From Mycolicibacterium komossense (GTDB lineage Bacteria; Actinomycetota; Actinomycetes; Mycobacteriales; Mycobacteriaceae): a DNA stretch of 64,000 nt. The translations under genes were made by a program, and so were the position numbers. A model generated the notes under the pieces. It had not been told where the DNA came from, did not search any database, and saw only the letters and a list, made by a program, of their open reading frames with translations. The stretch covers positions 248,001 through 312,000 of the forward strand of contig NZ_JACKTY010000012.1 in assembly GCF_025822605.1 (NCBI RefSeq), written 5' to 3'. Position 1 is the stretch's first letter, and each line of letters opens with the position of its first letter. Shown in pieces: positions 1 through 8,454 of this stretch.

Positions 1-2
1 AT

Positions 3-14
3 ATGTCAATACAT
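3..14. promoter_or_regulatory. possible ArsR operator palindrome
   Basis: ATGT-CAAT-ACAT is a 12-bp interrupted palindrome 17 bp upstream of the chosen arsR start. ArsR/SmtB repressors bind short AT-rich inverted repeats close to their own start codons, so autoregulation is plausible. The site lies at the window edge, so the promoter and any divergent ars genes cannot be seen. Confidence 0.35.
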
Positions 15-31
15 GTGGCAGGATGGCAGGC

Positions 32-391
32 ATGCCGAAGGCGTTGCCAGCAGTGGATATGTCCGCGCCGGTGTGCTGTTCACCTATGGCCGCCGGCCCG
101 CTCGACGACGAAGCGGCGTTGGAAATTGCCTTGCGGCTCAAGGCGCTAGCCGACCCGGTGCGGGTCAAGTTGGTCTCGCTGCTGTTCAGCTCGGACGCCG
201 GTGAGGTGTGCAGTTGCGACCTCGCGACGGCGGTCGAACTGAGTGAATCAACCGTGAGTCATCACCTCACCCAGTTGCGCAAGGCGGGCCTGGTCGAATC
301 GGAACGTCGCGGAATGAACGTCTATCACCGTCCGCGCCGGGAATCGCTTGTGGCACTGTGCACGGTGCTCGACCCGAACTGTTGCCGCTAG
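32..391 (+). CDS. arsR: ArsR/SmtB-family metalloid-responsive repressor
   Basis: This 119-aa winged-helix repressor should release DNA when it binds As(III) or Sb(III). The helix-turn-helix core includes ALADPVRVKL and ESTVSHHLTQLRKAGLV. Candidate ligands are an N-terminal Cys-Cys pair (C15-C16), a C-x-C in the recognition-helix region (C60, C62) and a C-terminal NCCR. An N-terminal CC pair plus a more distal Cys is the arrangement described for Corynebacterium glutamicum ArsR, unlike the CVC site of enterobacterial ArsR. I chose ATG 32 because GGCAGG precedes it; ATG 23 and ATG 59 are in frame. The next gene is convergent, so its targets probably lie upstream of the window. A different thiophilic metal is possible. 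Confidence 0.85.
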   Translation: MPKALPAVDMSAPVCCSPMAAGPLDDEAALEIALRLKALADPVRVKLVSLLFSSDAGEVCSCDLATAVELSESTVSHHLTQLRKAGLVESERRGMNVYHRPRRESLVALCTVLDPNCCR

Positions 392-396
392 GTTCA

Positions 397-412
397 TTCG
401 TCGGCGGACGAA
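397..412. terminator. hairpin after arsR
   Basis: TTCGTC-GGCG-GACGAA forms a 6-bp stem with a 4-nt loop, six bases after the arsR stop codon. There is no T-tract, as is common for mycobacterial terminator hairpins. It may end arsR transcription, but the stem is short. Confidence 0.35.
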
Positions 413-689
413 ATCTTCACCCTGGGAGCGGCTGTTACCCCACGCAGACGAGTCCTTTCGGGTAACTGCATTTCCCAGGAAAGAAGGTGCTCGACTGGGA
501 GCGCCGCCTCGGAATTGTCAATCGCCCGGAGACAGCGCTGACGCCGGCCGCGCGAGGCGCGTCGTGGATGAAGAATGGGGGTGACCACTCACCCTCATCA
601 TTCGAGGCATGACATCACGCTGCGTTCGAATGGTGACCTGGCCTTGGCGTGGGTCAGCTCGTAACACGCGATCAACTCCGCCAGTCCGG
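413..689. other. gap between convergent arsR and cyp144
   Basis: I see no supportable gene here. Short open frames on both strands lack a ribosome-binding site and any recognisable family. Confidence 0.5.
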
Positions 690-1955
690 TCATGTGATTG
701 TCAGTTCAAGATTGACGAGCCGACGCACCAGAAGGCTGGGCAGCCATCGCCCGGTCGTGGCGGTTCCCACAAACGTTGTGCGCTCAAGCATTTGGCGAAT
801 CACGACGGTGGCCTCCAAACGGGCGAGAGCGGCACCCACACAGAAGTGCGCTCCCTTGCCGAAGGCGAGGTGATTTTTTCCCGCAGGCCGGTCGAGCCGG
901 AACTGACCGGGCTCATCGAAGTGCGAGGGGTCGCGATTGGCCGCACCCCACATCAGGAGCAGACGTGAACCGGCCCGCAACGCAACCCCGCCCAGTTCGG
1001 TGTCGTGGACGACGTGGCGGTAGTGCCCTCGAAACGGCGGCTCATAGCGCAGCACTTCTTCGATAAACGGGCCGAGCATCGCCGGCTGCTCTCGCAACCG
1101 TTCCTGAATCGCCGGGTGGGTAGTGAGAATCCATGCAGCGGAACCGATCAACGACGCGGTGGACTCACCTCCGGCGCTAAACAGGGTGATCATCATGACC
1201 TGCGCGGTGAACTCGTCAAGCTCGCCTGTGGCGCATGCCTTGGCGAGGTCGCCGAGCAGGTTGCCCTGTGGGCTAGCGGTGGCGTGGTGGAACTGTTCGG
1301 TGATGTAGCCGCCGAGTTCCATCACCGCCACACCGGCAGCGGTGAGTTGGTCTTGGGTAACCAGTCCCTCCACGAATTGCGTTGCCGCGTATCCCCACCG
1401 GACGATCTTGTCGATGTCTTCATCGGGAACTCCGATGATCCGTCCGACGATCATCATGGGCAGACGGTTGGCCATCGCACCCATCCAATCGATGCGTCCG
1501 CCTTGGGCGCCGGTCTCCCAAATGTGCGTGGATGTTTCGGCGATGAACGGCGCAATGGCACGTATACGTTTGGCTGCCAGTTGCGGAATCAGCACCTTAC
1601 GGTGCACGGCGTGCGCGGGGTCATCGGCAGTGGCGAGTGCCTGTGTCGGGCCACCGAGTTCACCCATCGAGAACGTGCCCACCGTGCCATCTCCATGACG
1701 CATCATCGTCGCCGTCAGGTTCGAGGAGAAGTCATCGCATCGGGTCACCGCTTCGTTGACGGTGTCCCACCCGGTCACGGCATAGAAGTCCGAGTTGCCG
1801 ATCCGGTGAACAGGCCCTTCTGCGTGCATGCGCTCATACAACGGATACGGGTCTTGGATGTACTGATCGTCAAACAGCGCGATACCGAGCGCCCCATCCA
1901 GACATGCCATCGCTTCACGCTGCTGGTTTCCGACGATGGGGTCAACCAGTCGCAC
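690..1955 (-). CDS. cyp144: cytochrome P450, CYP144-like
   Basis: This 421-aa soluble haem monooxygenase resembles M. tuberculosis CYP144 (Rv1777). The haem loop FGKGAHFCVG places the thiolate ligand at Cys372. The ExxR motif is present in EEVLRYEPPF, and the I-helix reads FSAGGESTAS, where Glu-Ser-Thr replaces the usual acid-Thr pair. The longest frame starts at GTG 1955 without a clear Shine-Dalgarno; ATG 1910 would give a form 15 aa shorter. M. tuberculosis CYP144 is reported in full-length and N-truncated forms, so both starts may be used. It is divergent from a TetR gene, as Rv1777 is from Rv1776c. The natural substrate is unknown; a reductase and ferredoxin must come from elsewhere. Confidence 0.88.
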   Translation of the reverse strand: MRLVDPIVGNQQREAMACLDGALGIALFDDQYIQDPYPLYERMHAEGPVHRIGNSDFYAVTGWDTVNEAVTRCDDFSSNLTATMMRHGDGTVGTFSMGELGGPTQALATADDPAHAVHRKVLIPQLAAKRIRAIAPFIAETSTHIWETGAQGGRIDWMGAMANRLPMMIVGRIIGVPDEDIDKIVRWGYAATQFVEGLVTQDQLTAAGVAVMELGGYITEQFHHATASPQGNLLGDLAKACATGELDEFTAQVMMITLFSAGGESTASLIGSAAWILTTHPAIQERLREQPAMLGPFIEEVLRYEPPFRGHYRHVVHDTELGGVALRAGSRLLLMWGAANRDPSHFDEPGQFRLDRPAGKNHLAFGKGAHFCVGAALARLEATVVIRQMLERTTFVGTATTGRWLPSLLVRRLVNLELTIT

Positions 1956-1983
1956 CGAAGTTGAAACAGCCGATAGCCACTGC

Positions 1984-2053
1984 GAGACGAGGTTGTCTCA
2001 GCCTTGGTCACTGACCTGTGCGAACAATGAGATGTTTACAGAGTTTCGTCTCA
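1984..2053. promoter_or_regulatory. operator-like inverted repeats between cyp144 and TetR
   Basis: A perfect inverted repeat GAGAC-N6-GTCTC occupies 1984-1999. A second pair, TGAGA (2028-2032) and TCTCA (2049-2053), lies nearer the TetR gene. Both contain the motif GTCTCAG, at 1995-2001 and 2048-2054. Placed between divergent cyp144 and its TetR neighbour, they are good candidate TetR operators. Confidence 0.5.
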
Positions 2054-2097
2054 GTGCTGAGAAGATGGTCCGAAGACGAAGCAAGGAGTGCGGCGAA

Positions 2098-2646
2098 ATG
2101 GTGCGAGCCGATTGGGTCGTTGGTGGGGATCGGCGAACCGCTGCGGCCGAACGCATTTACGCCGCTGCTGTCGATATGGTGCTCCGAGACGGCTTGGACG
2201 CCTTCGACATCGACTCGCTGGCCGAGCGGGTGCACTGTTCTAGGGCGACCATCTATCGCTACGCCGGTGGCAAGGCGCACATTCGGGACGCCGTGCTGCT
2301 GCGCATCGCGGCAGGCATCACCGATACCGTTCGGCGCGAAGTTGATGGCCTCAGTGGCCCTGAGCGGGTTGTCAGGGCCGTCGCCGTGGCGCTGCAACAG
2401 ATCAGGTCCGACCCGATACGGCGACTGATGATGACATCGCGCAAGGCACCTGAATTGAGCGACCTGCACTCCTCGCCGGTCCTGAGCGCCCTGGCCGCCG
2501 AACTCACCGGGATCACCGATGACGACCCCGTAGCGGCCTTGTGGATCGTCCATGTGGTGCTGTCGATGGCGTACCTGCCTCTCGGCAATGACCAGATTGA
2601 GGCCGAGATTCTGCAACGGTTCGTCTCTCCGGCGTTTGACCGTTAA
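2098..2646 (+). CDS. TetR-family regulator divergent from cyp144
   Basis: This 182-aa regulator corresponds by position to Rv1776c. The N-terminal helix-turn-helix spans about residues 15-60, with AAERIYAAAVDMVLRDG followed by CSRATIYRYAGGKAHI. The C-terminal half is a divergent ligand-binding domain. AAGGAG at 2083-2088, nine bases before ATG 2098, decides the start over upstream in-frame codons that would run into cyp144. It probably represses cyp144 and itself through the GAGAC/GTCTC repeats; the ligand is unknown. Confidence 0.82.
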   Translation: MVRADWVVGGDRRTAAAERIYAAAVDMVLRDGLDAFDIDSLAERVHCSRATIYRYAGGKAHIRDAVLLRIAAGITDTVRREVDGLSGPERVVRAVAVALQQIRSDPIRRLMMTSRKAPELSDLHSSPVLSALAAELTGITDDDPVAALWIVHVVLSMAYLPLGNDQIEAEILQRFVSPAFDR

Positions 2647-2740
2647 CCGGCATCCGCTGCGCCAATTCCGCCTTCGACTGACCCAACGCCTTGGGACACC
2701 AATGGACTGGCCGCGTGCCCGCCGAGCGTCCCGAGAAGAC

Positions 2741-2790
2741 GAGTCCACCCGCTCGACAATCGGTGCTGCGATCGCCGAACGGGTGGACTC
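2741..2790. terminator. long inverted repeat between convergent TetR and glnA1
   Basis: GAGTCCACCCG (2741-2751) is perfectly complementary to CGGGTGGACTC (2780-2790), with a 28-nt loop. It sits 94 bases after the TetR stop and 24 bases from the glnA1 stop, so it can act as a bidirectional terminator. There is no T-tract. Confidence 0.5.
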
Positions 2791-2814
2791 TTGGTGAGCT
2801 ACTGCTCAGCTGAC

Positions 2815-4251
2815 TTACACGTCGTAGTAGAGCGCGAACTCGTACGGGTGAGGCCGGATCTGCACAGGCAGGATCTCGTTCTCCCGCTTGTAGGCGATGT
2901 AGGTCTCGATGAGGTCCGGCGTGAACACGCCACCCTCGGTGAGGTATTCGTGATCCTCTTCGAGACGATCGATCACCGCGGACAGCGAGGTCGGCGCCTG
3001 CGGGATGTTGGCGGCCTCGTCCGGCGGCAACTCATAGAGGTCCTTGTCCACCGGCGACAGCGGCTCGATCTTCTTCTTGATGCCGTCGATGCCGGCCATC
3101 AGCATCGCCGCGAACGCCAGATACGGGTTACCCGAGCTGTCCGGGCAGCGGAACTCAAGACGCTTGGCCTTCGGGTTGTTGCCCGTGATCGGGATACGGA
3201 CACAGGCCGACCGGTTGCGCTGGCTGTAGACCAGGTTGATCGGGGCCTCGTAACCCGGCACCAGACGCTTGTAGGAGTTCGTGGTCGGGTTGGTGAACGC
3301 CAGCAGCGACGGCGCGTGGTGCAGGATGCCGCCGATGTAGTGCCGCGCCAGGTCCGAGAGGCCGGCGTAGCCGGACTCGTCGTGGAACAACGGCTTGCCG
3401 TCTTTCCACAGCGACTGGTGGGCGTGCATACCCGAACCGTTGTCACCGAACAGCGGCTTGGGCATGAAGGTGACGGTCTTGCCGTTCTTCCATGCCGTGT
3501 TCTTGATGATGTATTTGAACAGCAACACATCGTCGGCCGCGTGCAGCAGGGTGTTGAACTTGTAGTTGATCTCGGTCTGCCCGCCGGTACCGACCTCGTG
3601 GTGGCCGCGCTCCAAGATGAACCCGGCGTTCTGCAGGTTGGTGGACATCTCGTCGCGCAGGTCGACGTAGTGGTCATACGGTGCGACGGGGAAGTAGCCG
3701 CCCTTGGGGCGGACCTTGTAGCCGAGGTTCGGGCCGCCGTCCGCCTCGAACGGTTCGCCGGTGTTCCACCAGCCGGACTCGGAATCCACCTCGTAGGAGG
3801 TGCCGTTGATATTCGAGTCGAAGGTGACCGAGTCGAAAATGTAGAACTCGGCCTCGGCGCCGAAGAAACAGGTGTCGGCGATACCGGTGCTCGTCAGGTA
3901 GTTCTCGGCCTTGCGGGCGACGTTGCGGGGGTCACGAGAGTAGGCCTCGCGAGTGAAAGGGTCGTGTACGAAGAAGTTGAGATTCAACGTCTTGGCGGCG
4001 CGGAACGGATCGATCCGGGCTGTCTCGGGATCCGGCAACAGCATCATGTCGGATTCGTGGATCGACTGGAAACCGCGAACCGACGAACCGTCGAATGCCA
4101 GTCCGTCTTCGAACACACTCTCGTCGAAGGCCGAGGCCGGGATCGAGAAGTGCTGGACGACACCCGGCAGATCGCAGAAGCGAATGTCGACGTACTCGAC
4201 CTTCTCATCCTTGATCTGCTTGATGATGTCGTCGGCGGTCTTTTCTGCCAC
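2815..4251 (-). CDS. glnA1: glutamine synthetase type I-beta, GlnA1
   Basis: This 478-aa enzyme makes glutamine from glutamate, ammonia and ATP in a dodecamer. Its length equals that of M. tuberculosis GlnA1 (Rv2220). The beta-grasp region contains [10 protein letters not shown], and the catalytic domain has [20 protein letters not shown] and NRSACVRIP. The adenylylation loop DLYELPP places the target Tyr at residue 406, so GlnE-type control is expected. GTG 4251 was chosen because AAAGGAG lies upstream at good spacing; an upstream in-frame codon has no such support. A GlnR box lies 72 bases upstream of the start. A divergent RDD gene shares the control region. Confidence 0.97.
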   Translation of the reverse strand: MAEKTADDIIKQIKDEKVEYVDIRFCDLPGVVQHFSIPASAFDESVFEDGLAFDGSSVRGFQSIHESDMMLLPDPETARIDPFRAAKTLNLNFFVHDPFTREAYSRDPRNVARKAENYLTSTGIADTCFFGAEAEFYIFDSVTFDSNINGTSYEVDSESGWWNTGEPFEADGGPNLGYKVRPKGGYFPVAPYDHYVDLRDEMSTNLQNAGFILERGHHEVGTGGQTEINYKFNTLLHAADDVLLFKYIIKNTAWKNGKTVTFMPKPLFGDNGSGMHAHQSLWKDGKPLFHDESGYAGLSDLARHYIGGILHHAPSLLAFTNPTTNSYKRLVPGYEAPINLVYSQRNRSACVRIPITGNNPKAKRLEFRCPDSSGNPYLAFAAMLMAGIDGIKKKIEPLSPVDKDLYELPPDEAANIPQAPTSLSAVIDRLEEDHEYLTEGGVFTPDLIETYIAYKRENEILPVQIRPHPYEFALYYDV

Positions 4252-4322
4252 TGAATGCTCCTTTGCGCACGTGTGTGTCGACCAGGTCTGGGTCACCCGC
4301 GGACTGACGCTATGAAGTTCAT

Positions 4323-4360
4323 GTTGCGCGCCAGTCAAACCGATGTTGCGCCAACGTTAC
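4323..4360 (-). promoter_or_regulatory. GlnR box upstream of glnA1
   Basis: Read on the minus strand this is GTAAC-N6-GCAAC-N6-TTGAC-N6-GCAAC. The four AC dinucleotides are spaced exactly N9, the AC-n9-AC pattern known for actinobacterial GlnR. It lies between the divergent glnA1 and RDD genes and touches the -35 region of the RDD promoter. Confidence 0.75.
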
Positions 4361-4376
4361 GCAATCGGGTTATCCC

Positions 4377-4382
4377 TATGCT
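4377..4382 (+). promoter_or_regulatory. -10 element for a leaderless RDD transcript
   Basis: TATGCT fits TAnnnT and is followed by exactly six bases before ATG 4389. No Shine-Dalgarno precedes the ATG. This geometry puts the transcription start at the A of the start codon. Confidence 0.6.
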
Positions 4383-4388
4383 GAGAAC

Positions 4389-4862
4389 ATGCCTCGTCCG
4401 ATCTCGTCCTGGCTCTCCGGCCCCGACTCTGCGGATTCCCAACCACCGTCAGCATTCCCCGGCGAGGCACTGGGGCTGCCCGAATCCGGACCGCGATCGC
4501 TGGCCCGCTCCGGCCGTCGCTTCGGCGCCCTGCTGATCGACTGGTTCATCGCCTACGGCCTGTCGGCCCTCGTGATGGAACTCGGCCTGATCTCACCGGC
4601 CATGCTCTCCACAGCGGTGCTCGTCGTCTGGCTGCTCATCGGCGCGGTGTCGGTACGGCTGTTCGGCTTCACCCCGGGGCAGCTCGTGCTGGGGCTGGTG
4701 GTGATCTCCGTCGAAGGGAAAGCCCACACAGCGGGCGTCGGGTTCGGCCGCGCGGTGGCGCGTGGAGTGCTGCTCGCGCTGGTGATTCCGGCCCTGTTCA
4801 CCGACGCCGACGGTCGTGGCCTGCAGGACCGTTTCACCTTCACCGCGGTCGTGCGTCGATAG
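4389..4862 (+). CDS. RDD-family membrane protein (Rv2219A-like)
   Basis: This 157-aa integral membrane protein has an N-terminal cytoplasmic tail of about 35 residues and then the RDD signature RRFGALLIDW. About three hydrophobic segments follow, including a helix around AMLSTAVLVVWLLIGAVSV and another near GVLLALVIPALF. The glycine-containing loop FGFTPGQLVLGL between helices is typical of the family. Position next to glnA1 matches Rv2219A. The function is unknown; some RDD proteins have been proposed to transport ions. The start appears leaderless. The convergent amidohydrolase ends 13 bases downstream. Confidence 0.85.
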   Translation: MPRPISSWLSGPDSADSQPPSAFPGEALGLPESGPRSLARSGRRFGALLIDWFIAYGLSALVMELGLISPAMLSTAVLVVWLLIGAVSVRLFGFTPGQLVLGLVVISVEGKAHTAGVGFGRAVARGVLLALVIPALFTDADGRGLQDRFTFTAVVRR

Positions 4863-4874
4863 GCGATGGCCGCG

Positions 4875-6695
4875 TCACACATCGTGGCGGATCTGACCGT
4901 TCATCATCGTCATCGTGACCTGGGCGGCATGAATATCGTGCGGATCGATCTCCAGGATGTTCTTGTCCAGGACGATCAGATCGGCCAACTTGCCGACCTC
5001 CACCGACCCCACCACGGCGTCGAGCCGGAGCTGGTATGCCGCGCCCATGGTGTTGGCATGAACGGCTTCGGCCACTGACAGTGCCTGGTCGGCCGGGGCG
5101 AGGACCTGCGCGCCGGGCTGCCCGATCAACTGCCGGGTGACACCGATCTGGATTGAGTCCAGCGGCTTGTACGTGGAGAAATAGCCCGCCGCCGGCCAGT
5201 CGGTACCCAGCGAGATGCGCCCGCCGGATCTCAGCACGTCTTGAGTCCGGTAGAAGAGGTCCTTGCGCGGCGAGCCGTAGCGCGCGGCGAGGTTCTGCAC
5301 GGTGTCGGGGTCAGCGGAGATCCAGTTGGCAGAGAACTGGGCGATGGCACCGATCTTCCCGAAGCGCGCACTGTCCGGGTCCTGGACGTACACCAGATGT
5401 GCGACGGCGTGCCGGCGGTCCCGCGGCGGGTTGGCCGCGATTGCCGCCTCGATGGAGTCGAGCGCCGTGCGCGCGGTGCGTTCACCGCAGGCGTGCACGT
5501 GCACGTCGAATCCGGCGGCGTCGACCTCCGTGACGAGCTGGTGCCATTGGGCCTCGGTGAACGGCGATGCGCCGGTTGAGTCGGGTTTGTCGGCGTACGG
5601 TTCGAGGAGCCAGGCCGTGTAGCCCTCCTGGGTGCCGTCACCGATGATCTTCACGACGTTGACCTGCACCAGTTCGGTGTTGATCTTGCTGCGGATCTCG
5701 GTCAGCTGCTGCACTGCGTCGTCCACGGGCGGTGATTTCACGCTGTAGGACGCGACGATGCGGAAGGGCAGCGCGCCCCGCTTCTCGACGTCGGTGTAAA
5801 GCCCGATCAACGCGCTCTGGTCACCCCCGATCGGTGGCACCCCGGCGTCGAAGAGCGAGGTGATACCGGCCGCCGACGCCTTCGGCAACCAGCCTTCCAG
5901 CAGCTTCGCCATCGTGTCCGCCGAAATCGGCTCGATGGCATTGACCAAACTGAGGACGGCATCGACTTCCAGCACGTAGCCGGTGGGTTCACCGTTGTGA
6001 TCGCGTACGTAGTAGCTGAAACCCGGGATGGGGTCTGGGGTGTCTTTTGTGACTCCGGCCATTTCCAGGGCCTTGGAGTTGGCCCACATGCTGTGCCCGT
6101 CGATGGCGAAGAAGAAGCCGGGCCGATCGGGTAACACTGTGTCCAGGTCGGCGCGGGAAGGCCCCTCGGGGCCGAACATATCCACCCGCCAGCCGAATCC
6201 GCGCACCGGACCGCGCGGATTGTCACTGGCGTACTTCGCGATGGCGGCCAGCGCGTCGGCCCCGGTCGGCACCTGGAGATCGACGCCGGTGCTCAGGAAC
6301 GAGCCGAGGAACGGGTGGATATGGCCCTCCACGAAGCCCGGCATCAGGAGCTTGCCACCGAGGTCGACGATCCGGGTGTTGGGTCCGGCGAGCGCTAGTG
6401 CGCCTGCGTCGTCGCCGACGTAGGTGATGGCCTTGCCCGTGACGGCGACAGCTTCGGCCCACGGGGTGGGACCTGCGACCGTGTAGACGCGGCCGTTGTG
6501 GAAGACGAAGTCGGCTGGACCGTCCGGAGTCGATGACCGTTCGCCGCTCTGGGGTGTGGTGCCCGGACCTGTGGAGCACGCACTGGCGGTGGTCGCGGCG
6601 ATCATCATCGCGGCCGAGGCCCGCAGAAGGGTGCGGCGCGTCGTGCGAACCCCGAATTTCGCGAAATGTGGCGCCCACTCACACGCAGTACACAC
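4875..6695 (-). CDS. Tat-exported amidohydrolase (YtcJ-like)
   Basis: This 606-aa metal-dependent hydrolase belongs to the amidohydrolase-3 group. The N-terminus carries a twin-arginine stretch (TTRRTLLRASAAMM) and an Ala-rich segment ending in Ala-Cys-Ser, suggesting Tat export with possible lipidation; the lipobox is weak because it lacks Leu at -3. The metal motif appears as VEGHIHPF, with later candidate ligands in FDVHVHACGE and LGTDWP. GTG 6695 follows a G-rich run that can serve as the ribosome-binding site. M. tuberculosis has no gene here between Rv2219A and Rv2219, so this is an insertion. The substrate cannot be read from the sequence. Confidence 0.85.
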   Translation of the reverse strand: MCTACEWAPHFAKFGVRTTRRTLLRASAAMMIAATTASACSTGPGTTPQSGERSSTPDGPADFVFHNGRVYTVAGPTPWAEAVAVTGKAITYVGDDAGALALAGPNTRIVDLGGKLLMPGFVEGHIHPFLGSFLSTGVDLQVPTGADALAAIAKYASDNPRGPVRGFGWRVDMFGPEGPSRADLDTVLPDRPGFFFAIDGHSMWANSKALEMAGVTKDTPDPIPGFSYYVRDHNGEPTGYVLEVDAVLSLVNAIEPISADTMAKLLEGWLPKASAAGITSLFDAGVPPIGGDQSALIGLYTDVEKRGALPFRIVASYSVKSPPVDDAVQQLTEIRSKINTELVQVNVVKIIGDGTQEGYTAWLLEPYADKPDSTGASPFTEAQWHQLVTEVDAAGFDVHVHACGERTARTALDSIEAAIAANPPRDRRHAVAHLVYVQDPDSARFGKIGAIAQFSANWISADPDTVQNLAARYGSPRKDLFYRTQDVLRSGGRISLGTDWPAAGYFSTYKPLDSIQIGVTRQLIGQPGAQVLAPADQALSVAEAVHANTMGAAYQLRLDAVVGSVEVGKLADLIVLDKNILEIDPHDIHAAQVTMTMMNGQIRHDV

Positions 6696-6726
6696 GGCCC
6701 CCCCTTTTTTCCGGTGCGTGCCGGGG

Positions 6727-7500
6727 TTATTTGCGCCGAACCGAACGCTGCACGCCGCGGACCTTCGCCCCGCTGGGCATCGGACCCTTCGGCATCGCGG
6801 CCGGACCGATCTTGGTGCCGAGCGCAGCGAGTCGCGACTCGAGGGAATCCATCTGCTTGACGGTGATGTTGGCCGGCAGCTTGGTCAGATGCCGTTCCAG
6901 CTTGGCCAGCGGGACTTCGCCCTCGCCGTTGCCGACGACGATGTCGTAGATCGGTACGTCGCCGATCAGGCGGGCGGTGCGCTTCTTCTCCTGCGCGAGC
7001 AGTGGCTTGACCCGGGTGGCCGACCCCTCTGCGACGAAGATCACGCCCGGCCGGCCGATGACGCGGTGCACGGCGTCGAAGTGGCCCGTCGCGGCGACGC
7101 CGGGGGTGACCCGCCACTTACCGCGCAGGTTGTCCAGTGCCCAGGCAGCCGCACCGGTCTGGCCCTCGGCCTTGCGGTAGACCGACTTCTGCGCGCGCCT
7201 GCCGAAGATGATGAACGCAACCAGGGCGCCGAGCACGACGCCCAGCGGGATGAGCATCACCATCGTGAACCCGCCGATCGCGATACCTGCCGCGACGGCG
7301 ATGGCGACGATCACGACGAACGCGCCGATCATGTACGGCAGGAGGCGCTTGTCTTCCTTGCGCTGCATCTGGAATGCCTGCCACAGCTGGCTGCGCCGCT
7401 GCTTGGAAGCGGCCTTACGGGTCGCCTTCGCCTCGGCCTTGGCGGCTTTGTCAGCCGCCTTCTTCGCGGTGCTGGCCGGGGATTTCCTGGATTGAGCCAT
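6727..7500 (-). CDS. DUF4191 membrane protein (Rv2219-like)
   Basis: This 257-aa protein has a Lys/Ala-rich basic N-terminus of about 45 residues. Two adjacent transmembrane helices follow at about 56-100 (LPYMIGAFVVIVAIAVAAGI and MVMLIPLGVVLGALVAFII), then a cytoplasmic domain with GRPGVIFVAEG. The C-terminus is basic. It is the DUF4191 protein that lies next to lipA in mycobacteria. No enzymatic motif is visible; the function is unknown. It lies 22 bases downstream of lipA on the same strand and is probably cotranscribed. Confidence 0.88.
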   Translation of the reverse strand: MAQSRKSPASTAKKAADKAAKAEAKATRKAASKQRRSQLWQAFQMQRKEDKRLLPYMIGAFVVIVAIAVAAGIAIGGFTMVMLIPLGVVLGALVAFIIFGRRAQKSVYRKAEGQTGAAAWALDNLRGKWRVTPGVAATGHFDAVHRVIGRPGVIFVAEGSATRVKPLLAQEKKRTARLIGDVPIYDIVVGNGEGEVPLAKLERHLTKLPANITVKQMDSLESRLAALGTKIGPAAMPKGPMPSGAKVRGVQRSVRRK

Positions 7501-7521
7501 AACTAGACAGGATACGGCGGC

Positions 7522-8454
7522 TCAGCCAGTGGTCGTTGACCGCTGCGCCGCCTGCGCGTACAAGCGGCCGGCGCGATACGACGACCGAACCAGCGGACCG
7601 GCCAGCACGCCGGCGAATCCGAGCGCTTTGGCGAAGTCCTCGTGCTCGACGAACTCCTCCGGTTTGACCCAGCGCTCCACCGGGTGGTGACGCAGCGACG
7701 GCCGAAGGTACTGGGTGATGGTGACGATGTCGCAGCCCGCATTGTGCAGGTCGGTCAGCGCGGTGCGCACCTCGTCCGGGGTTTCGCCCATGCCCAGGAT
7801 GAGGTTGGACTTGGTGACCAGACCGAACTCGCGGGCGTCGGTCAGCACGTCGAGGCTGCGCTGGTAGCGGAACGCCGGACGGATCCGCTTGAAGATCCGC
7901 GGCACGGTTTCGACGTTGTGTGCCAACACTTCTGGCCGCGACTCGAACACCTCGATGAGTTGCTCGGCGATGCCGTTGAAATCGGGGATCAGCAACTCGA
8001 CGCCGGTGTTCGGGTTGAGCTGCTTGATGTAGCGCACGGTTTCGGCGTACAGCCAGGCGCCGCCGTCGGGCAGATCGTCGCGGGCGACGCCGGTGACGGT
8101 CGAATAGCGCAGGCCCATCGCCTGCACGCTCTCGGCAACCCGGCGTGGCTCGTCGCGATCGAGATCGGCTGGCTTACCGGTGTCGATCTGGCAGAAGTCG
8201 CACCGACGGGTGCATTGCTCGCCACCGATCAGGAAGGTGGCCTCACGGTCTTCCCAGCACTCGTAGATATTCGGGCAGCCGGCTTCCTCACACACCGTGT
8301 GCAGTCCCTCGCGCTTGACGAGTGCTTTCAGCTCGGTGTACTCGGGACCCATCTTGGCGCGGGTCTTGATCCACGACGGCTTACGTTCGATGGGGGTCTG
8401 CGCGTTGCGGACCTCTAGACGCAGCAGTTTTCTTCCCTCGGGGACCACGCTCAC
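7522..8454 (-). CDS. lipA: lipoyl synthase
   Basis: This 310-aa radical-SAM enzyme inserts two sulfurs into protein-bound octanoyl groups. The SAM cluster ligands are C81, C85 and C88 (CTRRCDFC). The auxiliary sacrificial cluster uses C55, C60 and C66 (CEEAGC, YEC), completed by the C-terminal RSSY serine. GTG 8454 overlaps the lipB stop as GTGA, so translation is coupled to lipB. LipB supplies octanoylated substrate, and the E2 enzyme encoded 1.7 kb upstream is a client. Confidence 0.97.
   Translation of the reverse strand: MSVVPEGRKLLRLEVRNAQTPIERKPSWIKTRAKMGPEYTELKALVKREGLHTVCEEAGCPNIYECWEDREATFLIGGEQCTRRCDFCQIDTGKPADLDRDEPRRVAESVQAMGLRYSTVTGVARDDLPDGGAWLYAETVRYIKQLNPNTGVELLIPDFNGIAEQLIEVFESRPEVLAHNVETVPRIFKRIRPAFRYQRSLDVLTDAREFGLVTKSNLILGMGETPDEVRTALTDLHNAGCDIVTITQYLRPSLRHHPVERWVKPEEFVEHEDFAKALGFAGVLAGPLVRSSYRAGRLYAQAAQRSTTTG

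Noticed and set aside
394..588. Short open frames between arsR and cyp144
   Set aside because: No ribosome-binding site, no family resemblance, and overlapping candidates on both strands.
2028..2097. Longer TetR start at 1936 or upstream codons
   Set aside because: AAGGAG sits at proper spacing only for ATG 2098, and the longer form would overlap the cyp144 coding start and the putative operators.
2791..4254. 487-aa open frame on the plus strand opposite glnA1
   Set aside because: It is a mirror of the glutamine synthetase codons, has no family motif, and glnA1 on the other strand is unmistakable.
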